From Rutstroemia sp. NJR-2017a BVV2 (taxonomy: Eukaryota > Ascomycota > Leotiomycetes > Helotiales > Rutstroemiaceae), in contig NJPS01000013.1 in assembly GCA_002946415.1 (NCBI GenBank), forward strand, positions 434,001 through 498,000: 64,000 bases of DNA, read 5' to 3'. Of this stretch, positions 34,574 to 44,335 are shown piece after piece; position 1 is the stretch's first letter; every line of letters begins with the position of its first letter. Under the pieces are notes generated by a model. That model was given only the letters and a program-made list of their open reading frames with translations. It made no database searches and was not told the DNA's origin. The translations under genes were made by a program, and so were the position numbers.

Positions 34574-37274
34574 TCACATACCCTCAAACTTCCCCAACAA
34601 CTCCCTCACTCTCCCCATCTCCACCTCTCCTCTCTCACTCTCCAAGGCGCGCGCCAACCTCCCTACAAGTTTATCCACCTCGCCCTCATCCACCCTCGTA
34701 CACAGACTAATAATCCTCTTATACTTCTTTATCCTGCCACTATCCTTCTCCTTCAACTCCTTCACTTCTCTTTCCAAGTGTTCGTTATTCGCCTTATACG
34801 CATTAATTCTCGCTTGCAAGACTTCTTTCGCCGGGATATTAATCTCCGCCGCATTACCATCATCGGGAAGATTCACAACCAGATCTCTATCTGCATCGCC
34901 GACACTCATGTCCAATTCGGAAGTCGGTTGATTAAGTTGTTGTTGTAGTTGTGAGAGACGGAGAGCTTCTTCTTCTGCGGCACGTGTGAGGTTAGCGATC
35001 TTCAAAGTACGTTCTTCGCGCTGGCGATGGCGTTCTTGACGTGCTTCGAACGCGCGTCGTTCTTCGCCGAGGGTGGCGGAAGCTTCACGGAGTTTGGCGT
35101 GGATGGAGTCGATTTGAAGTTGTTTTGCTTCAACTTCTTTGCCGAATTCGTCGATTGTAGATTGCAGGACGGCGTTTATCGCTTTAAAAGAGATGTTAGA
35201 ATCCAAATTTCTCGGGAGAATCGGTAGATATGGAAGGCTGAAGGGACTTACACTCTATGATTTCGCCACTCGTTTCGCGGGAGGCTTTTCCAACTCTTTT
35301 GTCAGGACTTCCGAAGCCGCCTGCGCGATCACCATTTCCAAGACCTTCTATGAAATCCATAGGACATAGCTTTGAGTGGTTGGGGATTGATGGATCCGCT
35401 CCCACTTCTACTAGTTGTGAAATAATACTCTTGTTCCCAACTCTAGCTGCAATATTAAGAGCTGTATCTCCCGATTGGTCCTGGGCATTTACCATTTCAG
35501 ACATAAATCGGCCGATATCCATTGCGTGTGGATTTGGAGCTCCATTCGCATAGGATTGCTGACTGCTTAGTGAACTTCCTTTCCTGACAACGAATTCGAG
35601 AAGTGATTCGAGGTAGTACTTGCTGGCTGGACTGCGACCTTTGACTGCTGATGTGACTGCAATATGATGAAGGACTGTTCGACCACGTTTATCTTGGAAC
35701 CCAATAGTCGGCCCAAGAAGCTCCAGAAGATCAGGGAAACTACCTTGATCAAGATTATTAGCAACACAACATGCTCTCATCAAGGCTGTCTCGCCTCTCA
35801 GATTGACTCGGTATATGCTTGCACCGGACTGGATAAGTTTCTGTAGAACCGGTATACGAGCAAGAGTTGCGGCCCATATTACAGCAGTATTCGCCGATTT
35901 ATCGATAGGTATGTCAAGTTCCACTCCAGTCATGGTACGAAATACTTCATGATCATTGTACTCATTCTTTCCCAGATATGAGTTATCGGTGTGGAAAAGT
36001 GACAATAAAGACAAGCCTGCCTTTCCATTATATTGAAGCCCAGGAAGTGGAGGAAGCGGCGCCGGAGCTTCATCATCCTGTGGCACTAATTGTTGGTTTT
36101 GGTAGATGAACGAGTCGTTGGGTTCTGTTGGTGACGGTTCCCGTAGAGACATATTATAGTAGCCACCATTCATCGACTGTTGGGTGTCATTGGGTTCTGG
36201 GGATTGTCGTAACCTCTTTCTTGGCGGTTCCTGAAAGTCGCTGTCTTCCCTCCCAGTATGCGAAAATTGAAAACCAGACTGAGTAGCATAGGCCGAATCT
36301 TGCGAATTCAGTCCGTCGTTTGTCGTAAAACTCTGTATACTTTGCTGTGAATTTCCCGGAAATCCTGTTTCTTGACTACCCAACTGCTGTTGCGATGATT
36401 GTCTGCTGAAACTTGAAGGGCGAGTGGCTGCGCTGCCGTTTCTCATTCGTGGTACTGGAGAGTCGAATCGTGCCTTGCTAATTGCTGCTACAGCATGTGA
36501 AGCCGTGCTGGAAATATTCTTAAAGAATGTTCCCGACTGCCCGTTACTCCTGTTTTCCGCTCCGGAATTGTATAATCTTTTTCGCTGCGCTGCCATAGCT
36601 TGTTCCTTGGTAGGAGTATCATGTCCACCCTGTCCAGCAATTCCACCATCTTGGCCCATATCATATGTTAATAATGGTCGCAGTAATTCCTCAACTCCAT
36701 ATTGCTTGCAGAACTCGATACCTCTTTCGAATCTGATCCAGGTTCCCTGATATTTTCCGTAACCGCCCTGGACTTTCTCGTGGTCTCCGATCAAGATCTC
36801 CTTCTCCAGAACTTTGGTGCGCTTTCCCTTCTCGATGCCGGCGACCTTTAAGATCTGAGTCGCATTGAGCCAACTATCCTTCCGACGTCGCATAACCGCT
36901 ATGCCATTGACTTCCATCTCATATACATCGACTCCAGAATATACAGCCTAGCCTAAGTAAGCGCAAGTTAAAGTGAATTGCATCATTGAAGAAGAGTGAC
37001 TGACTGAGTAGATCTGAGGGGCAGAATCTCTGGGATTCATGCCATGCATTGCATCATATTGTCGGAATGAACCACCTGGCTGCATCATTAAGCCACCGCC
37101 CTGAGAACCTTGACTCATACTGAGCGACATATCACGATGCAATCTATTAGAACTTTGGCCGCTGTCGTATGCGCTGGCAGCGGCAGAGTATGGATTTGGT
37201 TGAAGGTGATTTTGTCTCGAATCTGAAGTGTTCGCAAGAGGTTGAGGATTCGTCGCAATCTTTCTTGAGGCCAT
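34574..37274 (-). CDS. mbp1: APSES (KilA-N) and ankyrin cell-cycle transcription factor, Mbp1/Res2-type
   Basis: Exons 37005-37274, 35252-36947 and 34574-35181 join to 857 aa. Residues 1-90 are Gln/Ser-rich. The APSES DNA-binding domain at ~91-190 includes VYSGVDVYE, MRRRKDSWLNATQILKVAG and KVQGGYGKYQGTWI, the most conserved signature of Mbp1/Swi4/Res1/Res2. A disordered linker with a basic patch (PPRKRLR) follows. Ankyrin repeats occupy ~440-620 (ANTAVIWAATLARIPVLQKLI; GETALMRACC; GRTVLHHIA; GDTALNIAARVGN). The C-terminal exon is strongly coiled-coil, as used for partnering with Swi6-type proteins. Family knowledge: the MBF complex drives G1/S genes through ACGCGT boxes. Three ACGCG cores lie 197-350 bp upstream of the start, compatible with autoregulation. 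Mbp1 is favoured over Swi4 by overall similarity only. Confidence 0.9.
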
Positions 37275-38215
37275 AGGAGGATAAGCTATTGTGGTTTATA
37301 AAAGAGGTTGGCTGACAGAAAATCCAGTCGAGCAGTGAATCGCGTCACCTCCAGTTGAGGTTATCAGGACTTCGTTGAATTGGAGAACGAGTCCAGTCCT
37401 ATGTATGGTGCTCAGTCGCATGAGCTCTAAAGGTCCAAGTTTGCTCTTTTCGCACAATGACGATAAGGGGACGCGCCGATGTATCTAAGCAGGGGGAGCT
37501 GGACGTGTCGTTCGTGTCTCAAGCGCGAGGAAGTAAAGTGGTTTTCCTTTCATGTTTGTGGGGTGGCTCAGTCCAACCAATTAGACTGGTGCTAAAGGGA
37601 AATGAACGCGCTCTTTCTCACGCGAACTGGGTGACCTAATTTGGCAGCTGACGATTACATAATTTATTGAATATATGCATGATTATGTAATCTGCCGTTT
37701 TTCTACGTTACCACTTCATCCTGGGCAATGTATCCTCCCCTATTCCAAGCGATCATCGTGGCGCGAGACCATCTACAGCAGAATGGTGTCTCCCAGACGC
37801 AGAGGTCTTCTCTCCCATCGTATCAAATCTAGCTTTGCAGCTCCTCTTGTCGCATGAACTGAGTGTCTTCATGCGGGGTTTGTTAGCCTCTGCTCGATAG
37901 GGTGATATCTTCAACGTTCGATGTGATAGTTGTATTCTCACCAAGTGGTAATGTGAGTTAGCTAGTTGTTGTCTTTCTAATAGATCGTCAGTTTTCGGAG
38001 CGCTGAGAAGAAATAAAGAAGAATACTGTCTTTATTGCTTCTAAACTACACAACAGCCGCAATCTCTGCTCACAAACGGGATCATACTGATACGCAAGAA
38101 ATACCCAAATTCCAAGCATTAGCCTCGTTTTTATTCCTCCCTATTGAAGAATACATGTACTTCCTTTTATTCTATTCTCAATCCAGATTAATTCAGTTGA
38201 TCTTCCCCCCTCATA
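37275..38215. promoter_or_regulatory. Upstream region of the mbp1-like gene
   Basis: Contains three ACGCG cores at 37471-37475, 37606-37610 and 37620-37624, and a CCAAT box on the plus strand at ~37577. No gene is seen between here and the RNase H-like gene. Confidence 0.5.
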
Positions 38216-39067
38216 TTATTCGATTTTCACCTCCTCCCGCCCTCCACCATTAACCAATTCATCATCATTAGCCCTACCAACCCCGTCAACTCTACCAACC
38301 TCATTAACACTCCCTGCTCCATTAGCACTACTATTCGCACTACCACCCCAGGTAATGCTAATATTACCGCTACCAATCCCATTGGCCACGAAATTGCCAT
38401 TTACACCAACAGGCCCATTTGGACCTCTAAACGCATTGAGTTCGACCTTCAAAACCCTATAGGCCAAATCCCTCGCCATCATATTCAACACAGGCTTAAC
38501 AAGCCAAAACCGAACTTCCACATGCCTCGCCCAAAGTGATTCTACCACCTCGTCCAGCCATCTAAACAACTTCGCATTCTCAACGTCCGTCCCATCTTCA
38601 TTCTTAAAGCCAGTATTCCTCCACCCAAAAACCCCATTCGTAATTCCACGCCACAAGTACAACGAGTCTGCCATGAGAAAGATGTACCTGCGATCAAGTC
38701 CAAATAACAGCCCAAGTCGCTCCAACGCGGCAATCGCGGCGTATATTTCTGCGGCTTCTTTTGTCTGCGGGAGATTGATGGGGAGAAATCCATGGGCGTT
38801 GTGCAGGTAGCTATTACAATGAAAATTAGCCCAGGAAGCGCGCGCAGCGGCTCCGTCTTTGAGGTTGTAGGCGCCGCCGATACCGATGACGGCTGATTGC
38901 CACTCAATCACTTGGAGGCCGAGCGTGTCGCTGCGTGTCATCAAGAGGTCGCCGTCCATGCTTGGGGTGATTATGGAGTCTGGGCTGTCAACATAGAAAG
39001 GAATCGTTTGAGGGTCGAAGTCGCGCTCGAAGTGTTGGTGGGGCGGGACGGAACGATAAACAACCAT
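38216..39067 (-). CDS. RNase H-fold protein, probably catalytically impaired
   Basis: A single exon encodes 283 aa from ATG 39067; the open frame continues 14 codons upstream without ATG. The RNase H core is visible: a first-strand-like motif VIGIGGAYN, the helix QTKEAAEIYAAIAAL carrying the conserved Glu (~107), the strand IFLMADSLYLWRGI carrying the second Asp (~134), and NMMARDLAYRVL carrying the last Asp. Compared with the usual TDGAC motif, the first Asp appears to be Gly, which would remove a metal ligand. The C-terminus is a Gly/Asn/Val-rich low-complexity tail (GVNGNFVANGIGSGNIS). Such proteins are common in filamentous fungi with unknown roles; a decayed transposon-derived RNase H is the alternative, but no other transposon domain is present. 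Confidence 0.75.
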   Translation of the reverse strand: MVVYRSVPPHQHFERDFDPQTIPFYVDSPDSIITPSMDGDLLMTRSDTLGLQVIEWQSAVIGIGGAYNLKDGAAARASWANFHCNSYLHNAHGFLPINLPQTKEAAEIYAAIAALERLGLLFGLDRRYIFLMADSLYLWRGITNGVFGWRNTGFKNEDGTDVENAKLFRWLDEVVESLWARHVEVRFWLVKPVLNMMARDLAYRVLKVELNAFRGPNGPVGVNGNFVANGIGSGNISITWGGSANSSANGAGSVNEVGRVDGVGRANDDELVNGGGREEVKIE

Positions 39068-40107
39068 GTCGAAGGTACGAATATATTTGAAAGTAATGAT
39101 ATTTTCCAAATTCTCGTTCGAATTCTATGTTTCATTGAGTTTCTGAAAGGAGCGAGAACGTAGTTAGCAGACTTAGTAGACAAAATTCCTAGCCTAAGCT
39201 TGCACAGAAGTCGCATATAAGCTGTTTGCTAACTTCATTGCAGTTGCCATTCATTTTGACTGAAATCGGGGCAGCCGCGTTCCGATGGGTAGGTTTACAT
39301 CGAAAATCCATCGTGGAGGATAATCGAAGCGACGATATTCAGGTAGAGAGAAGCTGCAATGAATTTGGCGGATTTGTTTACTTGCCATTGGCAACGGATA
39401 CTCAAACCTCCTGCGCAGGTAACACCGATTTCAGATAAGATTCAGTCCACCTTCTGGAGAATACAGAGAGCATCGATCCAAAGGTCGGAAGCCTATCGCT
39501 GGACACAATGTAACTTTGTCGCGAATGACTTTAGGCATCGCAGAGACATGAATCCCACGAAGGAACTTGTCTCTTCTTGCTTGCTTGCGTAGGCTTGAGC
39601 TGCAGCTGCCAGCGGCCCTATTCAGGTGATCGTCAAATCCTAAACCTTGATATTAAAACTCACTTGAGCGCTATGGGAATATGATCTCGTGAGAATTGCA
39701 CAAAATACTCATTAAGGAATTTGAAAACTCAGCACATACGATCAGCTGAGTCAAGGCCCAGGCGCCATCCTCCCATTCGACCCAGATGAAAACCACATAA
39801 ATTATTGCAATCTAATACTCAGATGGAAAGCGCGTGGAGCTGCTGTAATGACTTTTGTTATTCCATCTCCTACTGCGGAGATTATGCACATGAATAGTGC
39901 GCATTTGAAAGCAGCACATAATCATCTGCTAAAGGTCACAATACTAACAAATTTGCTAATGACACTGAAACATTCAGCAGTAAGCTTTTCATATCTGTTC
40001 AAGAAACCGCTGATTTTTCTCATTCACCGCATCCAAGCCGCCCACAAACGCCAATCTACCACCGAACGCCGCCCAGGATATAATGAATGAATGCCATCAA
40101 ACCGAAC
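39068..40107. other. Intergenic region between the RNase H-like and NMD3 genes
   Basis: A 1-kb spacer between two minus-strand genes. Short frames at 39226-39592 have no recognisable domain. Nothing else seen. Confidence 0.45.
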
Positions 40108-41725
40108 CTACTGCTCATCTTGAACATTGAGCTCATCAAATTCATCCAACAATTCATCCATATCAATCTTCGGCGCTTCATCATCCTCTCCATCACTCGT
40201 CTCCGCCACACTCATAGCATCCTTATCCTTCTGGACCTTCTGAGCCTTGTACAGCGCCAATGTCTGTCTCAACTCATTATCTTCTTCAACGTCCCGTAAG
40301 AACATCTCGTAGTCCCTATCCAATTTCTCTTGGTCCGCTTTCTTCGGTAGAAGATCTCCCTCATCCTTGTTCATGCGCTTGAGGCGCCAGTTCCTGTTCT
40401 TGGACTTCTTCTTACGAGCGTAGAACTTCTTGACGAGCATTACGTCGGGGATTTGCGAGGAGTAGGTATTGGATTCTTCAAGAGCGTCGAATTGCGGATT
40501 GTTAAAATTAGTGCCTGTCATCATATATCCCATTACTGAATCGCCAGGGTGTAGGACGTTTCCGAGATGGGTGCGGGTATAGTATGTCTTATCGTTTGAA
40601 CCGAGATCTGATGCGCGGGCAACGGTAGCTTCCGCAAGCATCCATCTTCCCTTTTGTGGTCCGAGAGGTTCAATATCCATGATGATGAACTCAACCAATT
40701 CCTGAACATCTGCCAACGGAGTAAATGGTGCTCGCCAGTAAATCGGTGTGCTGATGTCTGCAGTCTGTAAAGATTGTGGATCGAGGATATTGACTGAGTT
40801 TCCTACTCGATAGCATATGCCAAGGGGGGAGATGTTCCCAATTTGCTTCGCTAGCTTGATAGGGATCGCCACCAAATCATCCTTGCAAATAGGCACCAGC
40901 TCGACGGAGAAGGAAAATTTGTAGGATTTGGTGGAGGTGTGAATATCCATAGAAATGAGTTCTTGAGACTTCTTCGTTCGAACCGGGGCAACTGAATTTA
41001 GGAAGTCGACGAATTTTTCCGCCGAGTTTCGTGCCGCGAAGAAAAAGTCCAACCCGTCCTTCACCTCTTTAATGTTGATAGTGTCCTTGTGAGCACCATG
41101 CTTGAGAATCAACTGTTCCAAGTACAGGAAAGTCCGCTTGTGAGGAACCTTCTGTCTGACTTGTACACAAGCCCTCCATGTATTCGCAGTATATGATTTT
41201 GCGCAGTCCGGACATTGCTGATACGCCACCACATATTCGATCTCGAATGCCTGTTGTAGAACTACGCCTTCTGACACCGAATCTTGGATTGTGAGCTTAA
41301 CCTTAACACGTCGAGAATGCGGTTCGGTCCAGATGAAGCTTGCGTCGATAATTCTAACCTTGTGTAGACCCCGCAGCTTTTTCAGACATAAAGCAAGAAG
41401 TTCTCGAGATTCGGGAGCGGCGACAATCCAGGTCGCAGGCGGTAGTAACCAGCGGTCGCAGTCGCGGCAGAAATGGAGAGTGGCTTCTCGCTGGATACCT
41501 TGGGATACATCGACGGTAAGTTTTACGCAGTCATAGCAGAGGGCTCCTGCTGAGGTTGTTCCATCGATGGGAGCGCCACAATTGCAGCAGAGAATACTGG
41601 AAGAGAAACAGTTAGAGACGGTGATTCCGGGAGCTCGGGAGATGCATAACTTACGTAGCGCCTGTCTGTTGCTCCCTGAGTTGGGGAGCAATGGACACTG
41701 GAGCGTCAAGATCCATAGCAGACAT
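40108..41725 (-). CDS. nmd3: 60S ribosomal subunit nuclear-export adaptor NMD3
   Basis: Two exons (41655-41725, 40108-41596) give 519 aa. The short first exon encodes MSAMDLDAPVSIAPQL; splicing yields TGATILCCNCGAPIDG. The N-terminal domain has four CxxC pairs (CCNCG, CYDC, CRDC, CPDC) that form the zinc-binding module, followed by the conserved NMD3 core (e.g. YLEQLILKHGAHKDTINIKEVKDGLDFFF). The C-terminus has a basic nuclear-localisation stretch (KKFYARKKKSKNRNWRLKRM) and a long acidic tail with leucine-rich segments (MDELLDEFDELNV), the expected Crm1-dependent export signal. It binds the pre-60S subunit, carries it through the pore and is released in the cytoplasm. It is divergent from the TauD-type gene across an 894-bp spacer. 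Confidence 0.97.
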
Positions 41726-42619
41726 GATGCCGTCGTTTTGTATGATTTGACTTTTCGTGATGCGAATGTGGGATTTTGATAAAAGAAAAAAGTTGCCCCG
41801 CTGATATCGATAAACGATGATGGCGGCTACGGTAGTCGAGAAGTACCTAAAGTACAGGTGGCTTTTCGGCTTTAAAATGCAAAAGTCGATTTCTCAGCAA
41901 TTTATTCTGCTCGAACGAATTTGCGCGCTGCACCTCCGCCTTTGCCACGCCTGTGGCGGTACCAAGTCTTGTTGGCAGTTGCAAAGCATGATACATCTTC
42001 TAAACCTCTCAGCATGACATGAGTAGGGTGGGATTCCGTGCAACACGTGACGTCGCTGCAATGATGGGCATCGCATCACGTGTGGAGCTGCTCAAGTGAA
42101 CAGCTGTGAGTATGCATTCGTGGGCCGACAATATATCCAGCGAATGGAGTGAGGCATCGAAGCTACCGAAGCTGTCCCAGAAGAGGCAGATTCCCGAGCA
42201 CAGCTATCAATGCCCGGCGCTGACTCTCCACTTTCCAAAGTTTCTATTCCACCGTTCGTGATCTTCTCGCACAATTGCACCATCAACTAGCGACCAATGA
42301 AGGGCAGTCTCCGTCAACGATCAACGACCTACAGTTACGCGCAATCAACAACTGCTTGATATTTCGGAGGACCTAATCTACGGATCCAATGAGGGCTTGT
42401 GTGGAATGCCGTCGTTCTATGCGAGATGTCGTTATCTGGAAATTGCGCGATGCCTTTTATAGATTCGTGCAGAAGAGGGGTGATACGAGGGGATTCGAAA
42501 GCTACTTAAATGACCTCGGTCGTCCCATTACCGGCAGATATTCAGAGTAGGTTTCAAAGGACTTGGTATTTTGGATTCTGGGAATTCCTTTCGTTGTACT
42601 TTCACACATCAATAATACA
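41726..42619. promoter_or_regulatory. Divergent promoter region of NMD3 and the TauD-type gene
   Basis: No coding signal. A TTTTATAG TATA-like element at ~42453 lies about 165 bp before the dioxygenase start. No other element recognised. Confidence 0.45.
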
Positions 42620-43932
42620 ATGGCGCCTTCAGCAACAGAAACAACCACTCTTCCAAGCAGGACCAATGAGTCTTCCACGGTCAGATTGACTGGAAACGGA
42701 CTTGGTGAATACAAAGAGCTTGCACCAATCGGATATGACAAGGAAGCTGAGGAGAAAGGAGTTGGCAAATTTGCGCCTGCATCCGTACGCTCTACTGGCA
42801 CCAAGTTATCTAACATGGAGTAGCACTGACTGTCACTTTAGTACCCTCACTACCTACCAACATGGGGCGATGAAGTCTACCCACCACTAGAGCCATTCCA
42901 GCACCATGACCACGGCCTCGATGCTGACCCAGCGTATCCGGAGCTTCTTGCACCAGGAGTTACCAAAGTAGACCTAACACCTCTGACCGGATCAGAAATC
43001 ACTGGCGTTCAGCTAAGCAAACTAAGCAATGCGGGCAGAGACCAACTAGCCCGATTTGTCGCAGAGCGCAAAGTCGTTGCATTCCGAGACCAAGACCTAG
43101 CTGACCTCCCCATCAACGAAGCCCTTGAGTTTGGTAGATACTTCGGTCGTCTCCACGTCCATCCCACATCTGGTGCCCCTGCCGGATACCCGGAAGTGCA
43201 TTTGGTGCATCGGGGAGTTGCGGATAAGACAGCGAATAGTTTCTTTGAGACTAGAACAAGTAGTGTTGCATGGCATTCGGATGTTACATATGAACAGCAG
43301 CCGCCTGGAACGACGTTCTTGTATGTTCTTGATATTCCAGAAACGGGTGGTGATACGCTATTCGCCAATGGTGTGGAGGCATATAACCGCTTGAGTGACT
43401 CGTTCAAGGAGCGTTTGCATGGTCTCAAGGCTACGCATTCTGGTATCGAGCAGATCAATGCTTCTCGTTACAGGAATGGTGCAGCACGTAGGGAACCTGT
43501 CGTTAATGTTCATCCTATCGTTCGAACACATCCAGTGACTGGGGAAAAGGCGCTATTTGTCAACAAACAATGCAAGTCGCAAAATCTTTTACCTTCACCC
43601 TTCACCTTTCTTGCTAACATGACTCAATAGTCACCCGAAACATCGTAGGATTCAAGAAAGAAGAAAGCGACCTCATCCTGGTAAGTAGCGTCACTCAACC
43701 CCCCGTTTGTTGAATCGATACCTAACCCAACCAGAACTTCCTCTACGACCACATCGCACTAGGAGCCGACTTCCACGCCAGAGTCAAGTGGGCACCAAAG
43801 ACTGTCGTGGTATGGGATAACAGAGTCGCGACTCACACAGCACTGGTAGACTGGCAAGGTGGACAACGTAGACATCTTGCTCGTATCACACCGCAAGCTG
43901 AAGCTCCGTTTGAGACGCCTTTCAAAGTATGA
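42620..43932 (+). CDS. TauD/TfdA-family Fe(II)/2-oxoglutarate dioxygenase (sulfonate dioxygenase-like)
   Basis: Four exons (42620-42784, 42842-43571, 43631-43680, 43735-43932) give 380 aa. The metal triad is visible: WHSDV (His~200, Asp~202) and the distal His~349 in VWDNRVATHTALVD. The 2-oxoglutarate-binding Arg lies in GGQRRHLARI at ~360-365. FRDQDLADLP, FGRYFGRLHVHPTSG and the NKQFTRNIVGFKKEES junction match fungal alpha-ketoglutarate-dependent sulfonate dioxygenases (yeast Jlp1 type), which release sulfite from sulfonates; other substrates are possible. Intron 2 begins with GC (GCAAGT) rather than GT, and homology requires this junction. The stop lies 54 bp from the end of an opposing broken reading frame. 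Confidence 0.92.
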
Positions 43933-43986
43933 GAGGTGCATAGAACATTCTTGTATTTAGTTGAATGGATATTAAATATTTTATTG

Positions 43987-44335
43987 TTAATCTACCACCC
44001 TAGTGGCGATGTAGTTATTGATGAGTTGGAGTGAAATGTCTATGCGGTCTAGGTTGTACTTTCCATAGAAGTACTCCACAGCGGTCAAGTATGCCAAATC
44101 ATATCTCTTATTTTGGCTGATCTTGTCGGACTTGGTCAAACTGAGGTAGTCAACTTCTTTGCTGCGATGATCCCTTGATTCGCACGCCTATTGTCTCATA
44201 AGAGGACTTTCTAGATCAGGATAATGCTTGTTTACATCACTCACTTACAGTCAAAAGAGTCCAGCGACGTACCTAGAACCTTCGGCGTTTTCTATCTGTA
44301 TCCTCAGACCACAAAACCAAGTACCAATGCTCCAT
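43987..44335 (-). pseudogene. Probable broken small gene, unknown family
   Basis: The last exon (43987-44187) is 67 codons open with natural-looking composition (KEVDYLSLTKSDKISQNKR, then YDLAYLTAVEYFYGKY), preceded by a consensus 61-nt intron 44188-44248 (GTAAGT donor, CTGAT branch, TAG acceptor). The upstream exon is in matching phase back to ATG 44335, but a TAG interrupts codon 21 (RKRRRF stop VRRWTLLT). It could be a gene inactivated by one nonsense change, or the 3' end of a gene whose other exons I have misplaced. No family recognised. It converges on the dioxygenase gene. Confidence 0.35.
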
